DNA of 64,000 nucleotides from Nitrospira sp. (GTDB lineage: Bacteria > Nitrospirota > Nitrospiria > Nitrospirales > Nitrospiraceae). Below the pieces are notes generated by a model, which made no database searches, was not told the origin of the DNA, and saw only the letters and a program-made list of their open reading frames with translations. The DNA is taken from the NCBI GenBank assembly GCA_005239465.1, contig SPAW01000035.1, forward strand, positions 1 to 64,000. The letters are read 5' to 3'. The translations under genes were made by a program, and so were the position numbers. Positions 6,561 through 16,428 of the stretch are shown piece after piece. The stretch's first letter is position 1, and every line of letters starts with the position of its first letter.

Positions 6561-7718
6561 ATGAACCGAGAACTTATCTCAGTGATTGACGAGATCGGAC
6601 GTCAAAAGGGGATCGACAAGGCGCGGGTGATCGGGGCCATCGAATCCGCCTTACAGACGGCCGCCAAGAAGCGCTTCGGTCAGGCTGAAAACATTCAAGT
6701 CGAAATCGATCCGAAGACCGGGGAAATTTCCGTCGTCTCCAAGAAAATCATTGTGGATACGGTTAGCAATCCGAAGGCGGAGATCTCGTTGCGGGAGGCT
6801 CGCCAATACGATAGCGAGGCGGAGGTCGGCGATGAAATCGGATCGCTGATCGAAATGAATGAGCTGGGGCGCATCGCGGCGCAGACGGCCAAACAAGTCA
6901 TCTTCCAAAAAGTCCGTGAGGCGGAATGGGAGGCGGTTCAAAAAGAATATTCGACGCGCCAGGGGGACCTGGTGAACGGCATCATTCTCGGCATGGAGCG
7001 TCGGAATTACCTTGTCGATCTCGGAAAGACGGAAGCGATTCTTCCCATTCAAGAGCAGATTCCGCGGGAGACCTATCGTCGCGGCGATCGTGTAAAAGCG
7101 ATGCTGTTGGAGGTTCGTCGAACGCCGAAGGATGTTCAAGTCATTCTGTCCAGGAGCCATCCACAATTCGTGTCGAAGCTGTTTGAGCTTGAAGTGCCGG
7201 AAGTTATGGAAAAGATCGTCGAGATCAAGTCGGTCGTCCGGGAGCCTGGTGATCGCACAAAGATTGCCGTCACGTCGCGTGAAAAGGCTGTGGATCCGGT
7301 TGGCGCCTGCGTGGGCATCAAAGGGTCGCGGGTGCAAGCGGTCGTCCGTGAATTACGGGGCGAGAAAATCGACATCATTACATGGACGCAGGATCCTCGC
7401 GTGTTTATCGCAGAGGCCCTGAATCCGGCGACGATCGAGAAGGTCGGCATTGATGAAGAGAAGAAGTCAGCGCTCGTCGTCGCCGCCGACTCTCAGTTGT
7501 CGTTGGCCATCGGCAAGAACGGCCAGAACGTCCGACTGGCAGCGCGCCTGACCGGCTGGAAGATCGACATCATCAGCGCGACCGAGTATGAAAAAGAGAA
7601 GGTCGAACGAGACAAGGAAATCAAAGCAGCCCTCGCAGAAGAAGCCGAAGCCCAACGACTGCAGGAAGAAGCTCGGCAGGCCGCCAGAGCCGAAGATGGC
7701 GAAGCGACGAGCATCTAG
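6561..7718 (+). CDS. nusA: Transcription termination/antitermination factor NusA
   Basis: 385 residues. An N-terminal RNA-polymerase-binding domain (about 1-130) is followed by an S1 domain (about 133-200, [10 protein letters not shown] ... [10 protein letters not shown]) and two KH domains, with [10 protein letters not shown] at about 253-262 and [13 protein letters not shown] in the second. The C-terminus is a charged E/A/R-rich tail without the acidic repeats of E. coli NusA. It acts on paused RNA polymerase and on Nus-dependent antitermination. GGAG is well placed before the ATG. There are 52 bases from rimP and 17 to infB. Confidence 0.97.
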   Translation: MNRELISVIDEIGRQKGIDKARVIGAIESALQTAAKKRFGQAENIQVEIDPKTGEISVVSKKIIVDTVSNPKAEISLREARQYDSEAEVGDEIGSLIEMNELGRIAAQTAKQVIFQKVREAEWEAVQKEYSTRQGDLVNGIILGMERRNYLVDLGKTEAILPIQEQIPRETYRRGDRVKAMLLEVRRTPKDVQVILSRSHPQFVSKLFELEVPEVMEKIVEIKSVVREPGDRTKIAVTSREKAVDPVGACVGIKGSRVQAVVRELRGEKIDIITWTQDPRVFIAEALNPATIEKVGIDEEKKSALVVAADSQLSLAIGKNGQNVRLAARLTGWKIDIISATEYEKEKVERDKEIKAALAEEAEAQRLQEEARQAARAEDGEATSI

Positions 7719-7735
7719 AGCACTGGAACTATCTG

Positions 7736-10309
7736 ATGACCATGCGTGTCTATGAACTCGCCAAGAAACTGGGAATGGAAAATCGCGCTCTCATTCCCGA
7801 GCTCAAGAAGATGGGTGTGTCCGTCGCATCCCATAGCAGCGCGCTGGACAATGAAATCGTTCAAAAGGTGTTGGACAAACTCGTTCCAAAGGCGAAGGGC
7901 GTGGGAAAAGTTGCCGAGAGAGAAGCGAGACATGGCGCGAAGTCAGCTCATGACGCGAATCACGCCAAAGCCGGGGCGGCGAAGAGTCAGACGGTAGAAG
8001 AGTCTGCCAAGCCCGAAAAGCGGCGTATTCTGATCAAGCGGAAGAAGGAAGATGAATCGAGTGAGGCCATCTCCTCTGCACCGGTCGGTGAAATTGAGAG
8101 CGCAGCGGCGGCCACTCCCTCAAGAGGCGTGCATTTTCAGGCTGCTCCTGCGGCGCACCCTCTCGCAGGAGAAGTCGATCACGGCTATCCAGCAGAGGTG
8201 GCGGCACCGGGCGAGATCGGACCGCTGACTCCGTCTCCTGCTGTGCCAGTGCAAGAAGCCGTGCAGGTGAAGCCCGCAGTGGTCGTGCAACCAGGTGCGG
8301 CGGCGACCATGGAGGCTGTGGCGGGCAAAAAGAAGAGCATGGCTTTCGAAGCCATCGAGGCTGAGGGACAAAAAGACAAACTCAAGAAAGTGCGGAAGCC
8401 GGGTCGGCCCAAAGACGAGCAGCATGACGTCAAGTTCCGTGAGGATGCGGCGCGCTGGCAAGATCTCCGCGCGATCCCTGTTCAGCGGCGCGATGACCGG
8501 GCGAAGCATGTGCATCACAGTACTCTAGGGGAAATCACCAAGCCGCGTCGGAAGAGCGTCAAGGTGACCCCTCGCACGACGGTGAAGGAGTTTGCCGAGT
8601 TGATTGGTCAGCGGCCGGCGGACATCGTTCGGAAGCTGATGGAAATGGGCCAGATGCTGACTTTCCATCAGCCCATGAATCTGGATGCAGCGTCGATGAT
8701 TGCCGAGGAAAGCGGCGTCAAGATCGAAGTGGCCGTGGAGAAAGCCGGCGAGGACCTGCTGCAAGATGTGGTTGAAACAGGTGGTGATGAGCGGCCTGAG
8801 CCGCGTCCACCGGTCGTCACTATCATGGGCCATGTCGACCACGGGAAGACGTCGTTGCTCGATGCGATCCGGCAGACGAAAGTGGCTGAAGGGGAAGCCG
8901 GAGGGATCACCCAGCACATCGGAGCCTATACCGTGTCGGTGCACGGCAAACAGGTGACCTTCCTTGATACGCCGGGCCATGAGGCCTTCACGGCGATGCG
9001 CGCACGCGGAGCCAAGGTCACCGATATTGTCATTCTGGTCGTGGCCGCAGACGACGGAGTCATGCCGCAGACGATCGAAGCGATTCACCATGCCAAAGCT
9101 GCCGGAGTACCGCTGATCGTGGCGATGAACAAAATCGACAAGCCGGGAGCCAATCCGGATCGCGTGAGAAATGCGCTCTCTGAGCATGGGCTGATTTCCG
9201 AAGCCTGGGGCGGCGATACCATCATGGTGGAAGTCTCCGCCAAGCAGAAAACGGGGCTCGATACCTTGCTCGAAATGATTCTCCTCCAGTCCGAAGTGCT
9301 TGAACTGAAGGCCGATCCTCATCGGCTGGCCAAGGGCGCCGTCATCGAAGCCAAGATCGAACGTGGCCGTGGTCCTGTCGCGACGGTGTTGGTCCAGAGC
9401 GGCACGCTAAAAGTGGGCGACGTATATGTCGTCGGGACGTTCAGCGGGCGCGTTCGAGCGCTTATCAATGATCGAGGCGCGAAAACGCAGCAGGCCAGTC
9501 CATCCATCCCCGTCGAGGTGATCGGGTTACCGGGGGTTCCATCGGCGGGAGATGTCTTCCAAGTTGTCTCGGATGAACGGGTTGCCCGAGAGATTGCCGA
9601 ACAGAGGGCCCAGAAACGGCGGGCTGCGGAGTTGGCCGGCCCCGCCAAAATCTCGCTCGATGGTCTCTTCGCTAAGATCCAAGAAGGGTCGGTGAAGGAA
9701 TTGGCCATCGTCATCAAAGCCGATGTTCAGGGATCATCGGAAGCATTGGCGGGTGCGGTGGAGAAGCTTTCGACAGAAGCCGTCAAACTGCGCGTCATTC
9801 ATAACGGAGTCGGAGGGATCATGGAATCCGACGTGCTGCTGGCGGCTGCGTCGCGCGCCATCATCATCGGTTTCAATATCAGGCCGGAGCCGAAAGCCGC
9901 CGCGTTGGCTGAGCAACAGGGGGTCGACATTCGGCTCTACACGATCATTTACGATGCCATCGCCGACATCAAGGCCGCGATGGAAGGGTTGCTCGAACCG
10001 ACGCTCAAAGAGCGGACATTGGGACGAGCCGAGGTACGGCAGGTGTTCACGATTCCCAAAGCCGGGGTCGTGGCTGGGTCCTACGTCATCGACGGTACGA
10101 TCTCCCGCGCGAGCGCCGGTGTGCGCGTGATCCGGGATAACGTCGTCGTCTACCAGGGCAAACTGGCGTCGTTGCGGCGGTTCAAAGACGATGTGCGTGA
10201 AGTGCAGCAGGGCTATGAATGTGGGTTGAGCATCGAGAACTTTAGTGATGTGAAGGCCGGCGACATCGTCGAGGCTTATGCGATCGACAAGATTGCCGCG
10301 AAGCTCTAA
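7736..10309 (+). CDS. infB: Translation initiation factor IF-2
   Basis: 857 residues. It begins with the IF2-N motif [10 protein letters not shown]; the ATG six bases downstream (7742) may be the real start. A long charged low-complexity linker (about 60-260) and a second IF2-N-like motif ([10 protein letters not shown], about 283-292) precede the GTPase domain: G1 G-H-V-D-H-G-K-T at about 364, D-T-P-G-H, and N-K-I-D. Domains II-IV complete the C-terminus, ending [13 protein letters not shown]. It delivers fMet-tRNA to the 30S subunit. Directly after its stop lies a repeated element that separates it from the DUF503 gene. Confidence 0.98.
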   Translation: MTMRVYELAKKLGMENRALIPELKKMGVSVASHSSALDNEIVQKVLDKLVPKAKGVGKVAEREARHGAKSAHDANHAKAGAAKSQTVEESAKPEKRRILIKRKKEDESSEAISSAPVGEIESAAAATPSRGVHFQAAPAAHPLAGEVDHGYPAEVAAPGEIGPLTPSPAVPVQEAVQVKPAVVVQPGAAATMEAVAGKKKSMAFEAIEAEGQKDKLKKVRKPGRPKDEQHDVKFREDAARWQDLRAIPVQRRDDRAKHVHHSTLGEITKPRRKSVKVTPRTTVKEFAELIGQRPADIVRKLMEMGQMLTFHQPMNLDAASMIAEESGVKIEVAVEKAGEDLLQDVVETGGDERPEPRPPVVTIMGHVDHGKTSLLDAIRQTKVAEGEAGGITQHIGAYTVSVHGKQVTFLDTPGHEAFTAMRARGAKVTDIVILVVAADDGVMPQTIEAIHHAKAAGVPLIVAMNKIDKPGANPDRVRNALSEHGLISEAWGGDTIMVEVSAKQKTGLDTLLEMILLQSEVLELKADPHRLAKGAVIEAKIERGRGPVATVLVQSGTLKVGDVYVVGTFSGRVRALINDRGAKTQQASPSIPVEVIGLPGVPSAGDVFQVVSDERVAREIAEQRAQKRRAAELAGPAKISLDGLFAKIQEGSVKELAIVIKADVQGSSEALAGAVEKLSTEAVKLRVIHNGVGGIMESDVLLAAASRAIIIGFNIRPEPKAAALAEQQGVDIRLYTIIYDAIADIKAAMEGLLEPTLKERTLGRAEVRQVFTIPKAGVVAGSYVIDGTISRASAGVRVIRDNVVVYQGKLASLRRFKDDVREVQQGYECGLSIENFSDVKAGDIVEAYAIDKIAAKL

Positions 10310-10433
10310 CAGGATACTGAAAAAGTCCGCCTGCGTCGTTCTCGAGGCGCTCAGAGGCTCAACGTACCGAACAACCTACGCATCACCTCCTCGCTTGCGG
10401 CGGCCTAGTTGGTCGAAATTCTTGAGCATCCTG
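10310..10433. repeat. Dispersed inverted-repeat element (about 124 bp, MITE/REP-like)
   Basis: The left end CAGGATACTGAAA (10310-10322) is matched, inverted, by CTTGAGCATCCTG at the right end (10421-10433), 10 of 13 positions. Between them are GTCCGCCTG, CTCAGAGGCTCAACGTACCG and TCGCTTGCGGCGGCC. I recall this arrangement as a common repeat in Nitrospira genomes. A matching end, TTTCAGCATCCTG, occurs at 30416-30428. It sits inside the infB-rbfA operon, so it must be transcribed and may fold back as a long imperfect hairpin. Confidence 0.65.
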
Positions 10434-10463
10434 TAAAGTGCGCAGGGTGGGCGGGTGTTGGGC

Positions 10464-10745
10464 ATGATTGTCGGAGTGTACACCGTTGAGTTGTTTATCT
10501 CGGAGAGTCGGTCGCTCAAGGACAAACGGCAGGTGCTTCATAGTCTGAAAGACCGGCTGCACGAAAAGTTTAATCTGTCCGTAGCCGAAGTGGATGGGCA
10601 CGATCTCTGGCAGAAGGCAGTATTAGGAATGGCGTGTGTTGCGAACGAAGGCAGCCACGTGAATCAAGTGCTCGAGCAGGCTTTGAATCTGATCAGAAGC
10701 ATGCCAGCGGTTGAGGTGGTCCGAACCCAGTTGGAATTGTTGTAG
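10464..10745 (+). CDS. DUF503 family protein (YlxP-like)
   Basis: 93 residues from ATG 10464 (GTG 10455 is an alternative start three codons earlier). It contains the family core MIVGVYTVELFISESRSLKD with K-D-K-R-Q-V-L-H-S-L-K-D-R-L, then F-N-L-S-V-A-E-V-D-G-H-D-L-W-Q-K-A-V-L-G and a final P-A-V-E-V-V-R-T-Q-L-E-L-L. The family is a small ferredoxin-like fold commonly found between infB and rbfA, where it is thought to help ribosome assembly; the biochemical role is unproven. Its position here is canonical apart from the repeat element upstream. Confidence 0.9.
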   Translation: MIVGVYTVELFISESRSLKDKRQVLHSLKDRLHEKFNLSVAEVDGHDLWQKAVLGMACVANEGSHVNQVLEQALNLIRSMPAVEVVRTQLELL

Positions 10746-10800
10746 CGACGATAGCGTGATGCGCGTACCCGACCAGATCAGAGCTGGAGACCAGCGCAAA

Positions 10801-11214
10801 ATGTCCAAGACAACCTACAAGCGGGCCGATCGGGTGGCCGATCAGATTCGAATGGAAGTGGCGGACATCCTTATGCGGAAAATCAAAGATCCTCGGGTGC
10901 GTTCCGTGACGGTGACCGATGTCGAACTGACGGCGGATTTGCGCATCGCCCATATCTTCGTCACGACGATGGAGAAGGATCAGGTTGAGCGTGACATCTT
11001 TGCCGGGCTGTCGAAGGCCAGCGGATTTGTGCGGGCGGAGTTAGGCCGACGCCTCACGCTGCGGTACCTTCCCGAGGTGATCTTCAAGAAAGATGTAAGC
11101 GGTCTGCGTGGCGATCGTGTTTTGCAATTATTGGATGGATTGCACGGGGACACCGAACAGGGTGACGCACCGGCCCCATCGAGCACCCCGGATACGACAA
11201 CGCCAGGATCGTAA
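10801..11214 (+). CDS. rbfA: 30S ribosome-binding factor RbfA
   Basis: 137 residues from ATG 10801, with GGAGA about 9 bases upstream. An earlier ATG (10759) would add 14 residues. The KH-type core shows R-A-D-R-V-A-D-Q-I-R-M-E-V-A-D-I-L, K-I-K-D-P-R-V, S-V-T-V-T-D-V-E-L-T-A-D-L-R-I-A-H-I-F-V and L-R-Y-L-P-E-V-I-F-K-K-D. The C-terminus (about 112-137) is a low-complexity acidic and Pro/Thr/Ser tail. RbfA binds pre-30S particles at the 16S 5' end and acts late in maturation. truB follows after 4 bases. Confidence 0.95.
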   Translation: MSKTTYKRADRVADQIRMEVADILMRKIKDPRVRSVTVTDVELTADLRIAHIFVTTMEKDQVERDIFAGLSKASGFVRAELGRRLTLRYLPEVIFKKDVSGLRGDRVLQLLDGLHGDTEQGDAPAPSSTPDTTTPGS

Positions 11215-11218
11215 GGAT

Positions 11219-12175
11219 ATGGGTATCTCAACACACATAACTCAACAAGCTGCCGTTGTCGAGGGAGTCCTCATCGTGAAGAAGGGAGCCGGCTGGACAT
11301 CCCACGATGTGGTGGCTAAAGTGCGCAGGATCTTGGGCGGGGTCAAGGTCGGTCATGCGGGTACGCTGGACCCTACTGCCACGGGTGTCTTGCCTGTTCT
11401 GGTGGGACGCGCCACACGAGTTGCGGAGTACTTGGTCGATTGGGACAAAGAATACCGTGCGGTCTTGCGTCTCGGGGAAACAACCGATACGCAAGATGCG
11501 ACCGGAACGGCCTTGGCGCAGATCGACTCGAGCAAGGTGAATGAAGAGGCACTCCGTGATGTGGTCGCCCGATTTCGCGGCCTGCAGCAGCAATTGCCGC
11601 CGATGTACTCGGCTGTGAAAGTTGGAGGGCGGCCGCTCTACATAGCGGCCAGGGCGGGCAAGAATGTTGAACGGGAAGTGCGGGCGATTGTTATTCATAA
11701 GCTGGAGATTCTGGCCATTGACGGTCGGGATGTGACATTGAGCGTAGTCTGCTCGAAAGGGACTTACATCCGAACGTTGTGTGCCGATATCGGCCAGGCG
11801 CTGGGCGTCGGAGGGCATCTGTTCGCACTCGAACGTCGTCGTGTGGGCCCGCTGTGGATAGACCATGCCTTGACCGTTGATCAGATTGCCGCGCAGGCTG
11901 CAATCGGGACCTTGTGGCAGCACCTGATCACGTTGGATCAAGTGCTGGACCAGCTGCCGGCCCTTGTGGTCACCGACGAGCAGGCCCAGCGTGTTTTGCA
12001 TGGCGGCGCGGTCTCACCGGTAGGAGTCGGGCAGCTTCCATCATCCCCTGAGCTTGTGTCTGTTCGGCTCAAGGATGAAGGAGGGCGACTGCTGGCGATT
12101 GGAACCCATGATGCGCGGACCGCTGGACCGATAAGAATTCACAAAGTATTGGCGGAAATCGAGTCACTCAATTGA
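11219..12175 (+). CDS. truB: tRNA pseudouridine-55 synthase TruB
   Basis: 318 residues. The catalytic segment G-H-A-G-T-L-D-P-T-A-T-G-V-L-P supplies the nucleophilic Asp (about residue 48). Other conserved pieces are K-P/K-K-G-x-G-W-T-S-H-D-V-V near the N-terminus, L-R-L-G-E-T-T-D-T-Q-D-A-T-G, Q-Q-L-P-P-M-Y-S-A-V-K-V-G-G-R-P-L-Y and C-S-K-G-T-Y-I-R-T-L. A C-terminal PUA-like domain follows. It modifies U55 in the T loop of tRNAs. The start at 11219 is four bases after the rbfA stop; a frame opening at 11108 within rbfA adds only antisense-like sequence. Confidence 0.96.
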   Translation: MGISTHITQQAAVVEGVLIVKKGAGWTSHDVVAKVRRILGGVKVGHAGTLDPTATGVLPVLVGRATRVAEYLVDWDKEYRAVLRLGETTDTQDATGTALAQIDSSKVNEEALRDVVARFRGLQQQLPPMYSAVKVGGRPLYIAARAGKNVEREVRAIVIHKLEILAIDGRDVTLSVVCSKGTYIRTLCADIGQALGVGGHLFALERRRVGPLWIDHALTVDQIAAQAAIGTLWQHLITLDQVLDQLPALVVTDEQAQRVLHGGAVSPVGVGQLPSSPELVSVRLKDEGGRLLAIGTHDARTAGPIRIHKVLAEIESLN

Positions 12176-12201
12176 ATGAGGAGTAAGAAGGAGCAAGACC
12201 C

Positions 12202-12471
12202 ATGGCGTTACTCAAAGAAGCAAAAACGGAATTGATCAAGCAATATCGGCAGCACGACACAGACTCGGGATCGCCGGAAGTTCAGATCGCGGTTCTAACC
12301 AACCGCATCACGTATCTCACCGAGCATTTTAAGACGCACAAGAAGGATCATCACTCACGGCGCGGGTTGTTGCAGTTGGTGGGACGGAGACGGCGTTTGC
12401 TGGACTATCTCCGTGGCGTTGATGATGCGCGGTATCGGGCCATCATCGACCGACTCGGCATTCGAAAGTAG
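12202..12471 (+). CDS. rpsO: 30S ribosomal protein S15
   Basis: 89 residues, the exact family length, with a GAAGGAGC ribosome binding site. The S15 landmarks are present: [38 protein letters not shown][13 protein letters not shown] and the final [12 protein letters not shown]. It binds the central domain of 16S rRNA as a primary assembly protein. It is followed by a 234-base leader and pnp, the conserved rpsO-pnp arrangement. Confidence 0.98.
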   Translation: MALLKEAKTELIKQYRQHDTDSGSPEVQIAVLTNRITYLTEHFKTHKKDHHSRRGLLQLVGRRRRLLDYLRGVDDARYRAIIDRLGIRK

Positions 12472-12565
12472 TCGGCCGAATCTCGTGTGCAAACCGCTGT
12501 CGCCTTGGTGGTGCGACAGTGTGAATCGAACGTCGCACAGGTGAACACGGACATGCGCTCGTGCG

Positions 12566-12662
12566 CACAAGTCAAAAGTAAAAAGGAAAAACTCAAAAGT
12601 AGAGACATCTTCACTTTTGCCGATTTACTTTTTCCTTTTGCCTTGCGCTCGGGCCCGAGCGC
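12566..12662 (+). promoter_or_regulatory. Structured rpsO-pnp intergenic leader, including a perfect 18-bp palindrome
   Basis: An A/G-rich arm (AGGAAAAA ... CAAAAGT) pairs with ACTTTTG ... TTTTTCCT further down (about 12584-12636). It is followed by GCGCTCGGGCCCGAGCGC at 12645-12662, a perfect palindrome ending 43 bases before the pnp ATG. In E. coli this intergenic region contains RNase III hairpins through which PNPase represses its own synthesis; a similar role here is inferred. No small gene is convincing in 12472-12705. Confidence 0.5.
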
Positions 12663-12705
12663 ATCTCTGTGGGCATCTGTGGGACCTAACTGGAGGAGAC
12701 CATAG

Positions 12706-14823
12706 ATGGTACATGTAGTTGAAATTGACATTGCGGGCCGGACGCTCCGGCTTGAAACCGGCCGGGTGGCGAAGCAGGCTGATGGATCGATTTGGGCCTC
12801 GTACGGCGACACGGTGGTCCTAGCGACGGCCGTGGCTGCGCAGACGGCCAAACCGGGCATCGATTTTCTTCCCCTCACCGTTGACTATCAGGAAAAGGCC
12901 TACGCGGCCGGAAAAATTCCGGGCGGCTACTTCAAACGCGAAGGTCGGCCGGCTGAAAAGGAAGTGCTCACTAGCCGCTTAATCGATCGTCCCCTCCGTC
13001 CGCTCTTCCCCGAAGGCTACTACTTCGAAACGCAAGTCATTGCCTCTGTTCTCTCGGCCGATAGGACGGGATCGTCCGATGTCATCGGCATCACCGCGGC
13101 ATCAGCCGCCCTATCGGTGTCGAACATCCCCTTCAATGGTCCTGTCGCCGGAGTGAAGATCGGTCGAGTCAACGGCCAGTTCGTTGTGAACCCCGATCTG
13201 GAAACGTTGGAGAAGAGCGAGCTCCATCTGGTCGTGGCTGGCACGGCGGATGCTGTGATGATGGTTGAAGCGGGTGCGAATGAGTTGTCTGAAGCGACCA
13301 TGCTCGCAGCGCTGGAGTTGGCCCACTCCGAGATCAAGAAGATCGTTGCCAAGATTTCTGAGCTGGCGAACAAAGTCGGCAAGACGAAACGGGAAGTCGT
13401 TGTGGAGCCGATCGATCCCGCATTGGCTGCCAAGGTAAAAGCGTTGGTCGCGCAGCCCATTCGCGACGCGATCATGATCCCCAACAAAACGGCGCGCCAG
13501 GAGACGTTGGATGCGGTTCTGGCAAGCGCGGTCGAGCAGCTGAAGGATCCCGACGTCCCCACGAGCGAAAGGCTCATCAAGATCGTCTTTCACGGACTGG
13601 AATACACCGAAGTCCGGAACATGATTCTGGAACAGAGGTCGCGCGCGGACGGACGTGGTCCCGCGGATATCCGGCCCATCACGTGCGAAGTCGGCGCGTT
13701 GCCGCGCGCGCACGGCTCGGCCATCTTCACCCGCGGCGAAACGCAGAGCTTGGCGGTGGTGACACTGGGTACGACGGACGATGAGCAACGCATCGATGCG
13801 CTGGAGGGCGAGTACACGCGTACCTTCATGTTGCATTACAACTTTCCGCCCTTCAGTGTCGGTGAGGCACGGCCGTTGCGTTCTCCCGGTCGGCGTGAAG
13901 TCGGGCACGGAGCCTTGGCTGAACGGGCGTTGAAGCCTGTCATCCCGGGCAAGGACGCGTTCCCCTACACACTCCGCATCGTCTCGGAGATCCTGGAGTC
14001 CAACGGCTCCTCCTCCATGGCGACGGTTTGCGGCGGCACATTGGCCATGATGGATGCCGGTGTGCCGATCAAGGAACCAGTGGCTGGCATCGCGATGGGG
14101 CTAATCAAGGAAGGCGACGGGGTCATCATCCTGTCCGACATCCTTGGTCTTGAAGATCACTTAGGCGATATGGATTTCAAAGTGTGCGGGACTAAGAACG
14201 GAGTCACAGCGCTACAGATGGACATCAAGATCGGCGGGATTACGACGGCGCTTATGCAGCAGGCGCTGGAGCAGGCCCGCATAGGACGCCTCCACATTCT
14301 CAGCCACATGGCCAAAGCGCTCACGGGCGCGCGCACCAACCTGTCGCCGTTTGCGCCGCGCATCTTTACGATGAAAGTCAAGCAGGACAAGATCCGCGAC
14401 ATCATCGGCCAGGGCGGGAAAACCATCCGCGGGATTCAGGCCGATTGCGGAGTCAAGATCAACATTGAGGATACAGGCATTGTGACCATTGCGTCTGCGG
14501 ATGAAGCGTCGTTGCAAAAAGCCAAAGACATCATCGGCCGCCTGACCGAGGAAGTCGAAATTGGGAAGGTCTATATGGGTACGGTCCGAAAGATTATGGA
14601 CTTCGGCGCGTTCGTAGAGGTATTGCCGGGCACCGATGGATTGGTCCACATCTCGCAGCTGGCCCACCATCGGGTGAAGGCCGTGTCCGATGAAGTAGCC
14701 GAAGGCGATCAGATTCTCGTGAAAGTGCTGGAGATCGATAAGCAAGGCAAAATCCGGCTCAGCCGGAAAGAGACCATGCCGGTGCCGACCGGGAGTGGCG
14801 CAAAGGATCCAGCGGCCGGGTAA
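12706..14823 (+). CDS. pnp: Polyribonucleotide nucleotidyltransferase (PNPase)
   Basis: 705 residues, full length. Two RNase PH-like domains are seen: the first with F-L-P-L-T-V-D-Y-Q-E-K-A-Y-A-A-G-K-I-P-G, R-L-I-D-R-P-L-R-P-L-F-P; the second with F-T-R-G-E-T-Q-S, M-L-H-Y-N-F-P-P-F-S-V-G-E and D-I-L-G-L-E-D-H-L-G-D-M-D-F-K. They are followed by a KH domain (I-I-G-Q-G-G-K-T-I-R near 565) and an S1 domain (about 622-690). It degrades RNA 3' to 5' by phosphorolysis and forms trimers. GGAGGAG precedes the ATG. The M16 peptidase gene follows after five bases, a common pairing. Confidence 0.98.
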   Translation: MVHVVEIDIAGRTLRLETGRVAKQADGSIWASYGDTVVLATAVAAQTAKPGIDFLPLTVDYQEKAYAAGKIPGGYFKREGRPAEKEVLTSRLIDRPLRPLFPEGYYFETQVIASVLSADRTGSSDVIGITAASAALSVSNIPFNGPVAGVKIGRVNGQFVVNPDLETLEKSELHLVVAGTADAVMMVEAGANELSEATMLAALELAHSEIKKIVAKISELANKVGKTKREVVVEPIDPALAAKVKALVAQPIRDAIMIPNKTARQETLDAVLASAVEQLKDPDVPTSERLIKIVFHGLEYTEVRNMILEQRSRADGRGPADIRPITCEVGALPRAHGSAIFTRGETQSLAVVTLGTTDDEQRIDALEGEYTRTFMLHYNFPPFSVGEARPLRSPGRREVGHGALAERALKPVIPGKDAFPYTLRIVSEILESNGSSSMATVCGGTLAMMDAGVPIKEPVAGIAMGLIKEGDGVIILSDILGLEDHLGDMDFKVCGTKNGVTALQMDIKIGGITTALMQQALEQARIGRLHILSHMAKALTGARTNLSPFAPRIFTMKVKQDKIRDIIGQGGKTIRGIQADCGVKINIEDTGIVTIASADEASLQKAKDIIGRLTEEVEIGKVYMGTVRKIMDFGAFVEVLPGTDGLVHISQLAHHRVKAVSDEVAEGDQILVKVLEIDKQGKIRLSRKETMPVPTGSGAKDPAAG

Positions 14824-14828
14824 CCCCC

Positions 14829-16082
14829 TTGTACCGCAAGCTCATTCTCGATAACGGAGTCCGCTTGGTCACTGAGCGGCTCCCGACACTCAAGTCGGTC
14901 ACGGTCGGCATGTGGGTCAATGCCGGGTCCCGTGACGAAAGCCCCGCGCAAGCCGGGTACTCCCACTTCATCGAACATATGTTCTTCAAGGGGACGACCA
15001 CTCGGTCGGCCACGGATATCTCCCGCGAGATCGACGCGCTCGGGGGAGAGATGAACGCCTTTACCACGCGCGAAACGACCACCTTCTACGTCAAAGTCCT
15101 CGATCAGCACTTACCCAAGGCGCTGGATCTGCTCTCGGATCTGTTCCATCGGTCGCGTTTCGGGCCGAAGGAGATCGAAAAAGAGAAGCAGGTGGTGCTC
15201 GAAGAAATCCGCATGGTTCAAGACGACCCCGAAGACCTGGTGCAGGAACTTCATACGAGACTCGTGATGGGCCGTCATCCCCTGAGCCGGCCGATTCTGG
15301 GGCAGGAAGCGACGATCGCTCGGCTGCGGCGGCAGGATCTCCTTGACTATGTCGAGACCCACTACCGTTCGCAGGAAATGGTGCTCGCGGTCGCGGGGAA
15401 TTTCGATCAACGTCATCTCGAAAAAACGATCGCTCATGCTTTCGGGCGCCGTCATCAGCCTGCTAGCACCGCGCCTCGAAAACGCTGGCCCCCCGAAATC
15501 TGTGGCGGCGTCATCATGAAACAGAAACCGCTGGAGCAGGTGCATCTCTGCGTGGGACTCAAGGGAATTCGCGCCGGCCATAAAGATCGCTATGCGGCCT
15601 ACGCGTTGAACAGCGTGCTGGGAGGGAGCGTAAGTTCCCGGCTCTTCCAGGAGGTCCGTGAAAAACGTGGATTGGCCTACTCCATCTATTCCTTCTTGTC
15701 TGGCTATTCCGACGGGGGCACCATGACGATTTATGCGGGCACCCGAGCGCGCGAAGTTGAGCGCGTCCTGAATTTGATCCGTCGTGAAATCAGGAGAATA
15801 GCGGCTGATGGCATCGAACGGTCGGAGCTCAAGCGGACGAAAGATCAGATGAAGGGCAGCCTCATGCTGAGCCTGGAAAGCTCCCATAGTCGTATGAACA
15901 AACTTGCGAAGGATGAGTTGATCGCGGGAACCCATACGAGCCTGGAAGATATGTTGTCAGAGATCGACGACGTCACCGAACAACAGATATATCGTGTCGC
16001 CCAAGAATTATTCGCTCCGGGAACGATGGCGATTACCGGATTGGGCCCAATCTCGTCCCGTCAGGTTGCAGCGTTGAGATAA
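14829..16082 (+). CDS. M16 family zinc peptidase (processing-peptidase/YmxG-like)
   Basis: 417 residues from TTG 14829. The inverted zinc motif H46-F-I-E-H50 lies in G-Y-S-H-F-I-E-H-M-F-F-K-G-T, with the third ligand expected about 76 residues later in the E-K-E-K-Q-V-V-L-E-E-I segment. The second half carries the inactive M16 repeat, with G-G-S-V-S-S-R-L-F-Q-E-V-R-E-K-R-G-L-A-Y-S-I-Y-S typical of the family. No signal peptide is present, so it is probably cytoplasmic, like YmxG of Bacillus, which also lies after pnp. The substrate is unknown. This is the last gene of the long rimP operon as far as can be seen. Confidence 0.94.
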   Translation: MYRKLILDNGVRLVTERLPTLKSVTVGMWVNAGSRDESPAQAGYSHFIEHMFFKGTTTRSATDISREIDALGGEMNAFTTRETTTFYVKVLDQHLPKALDLLSDLFHRSRFGPKEIEKEKQVVLEEIRMVQDDPEDLVQELHTRLVMGRHPLSRPILGQEATIARLRRQDLLDYVETHYRSQEMVLAVAGNFDQRHLEKTIAHAFGRRHQPASTAPRKRWPPEICGGVIMKQKPLEQVHLCVGLKGIRAGHKDRYAAYALNSVLGGSVSSRLFQEVREKRGLAYSIYSFLSGYSDGGTMTIYAGTRAREVERVLNLIRREIRRIAADGIERSELKRTKDQMKGSLMLSLESSHSRMNKLAKDELIAGTHTSLEDMLSEIDDVTEQQIYRVAQELFAPGTMAITGLGPISSRQVAALR

Positions 16083-16428
16083 GAATTTATTAATAAAGAC
16101 TCGTGTCGAACGCATGACCTTGGTTTGCTCTAGATTTGTAACCAATTGATATACATGATCTAATAGCTGTGAATTGCCTACCCAGTCATTCGGCAAACAT
16201 TTCCTTGACACCAAATCGTCGTTTCAGTACCGTTTCAGTACCATTGCCACGAATTTTCAATTATGAAGATCCATGCGAGGTGAAGCTGCAAAGGAGGAAG
16301 ATAGAAAAGGGATACGACACACTTTCTCTCAAACCAGCGTGGTCTCTGAAATTATTTCCATGCATTCATCGTCTTCAAACGAACGTTCATAGGTTGTGAG
16401 TTTCATCTGTATGAAGGAGGGACTAGGT
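16083..16428 (+). promoter_or_regulatory. 346-bp intergenic region with a tandem 11-bp repeat
   Basis: No gene is convincing. GTTTCAGTACC occurs twice with no gap (16221-16231 and 16232-16242), one helical turn apart, which suggests a binding site for a dimeric or cooperative regulator. The region is more AT-rich than its neighbours. A strong AAGGAGG precedes the exported-protein gene at 16429. Confidence 0.5.

Noticed and set aside
12487-12705. Open frame in the rpsO-pnp gap
   Set aside because: It is rich in Lys/Ser from an A-rich tract, has no start signal, and the gap has leader-like structure.
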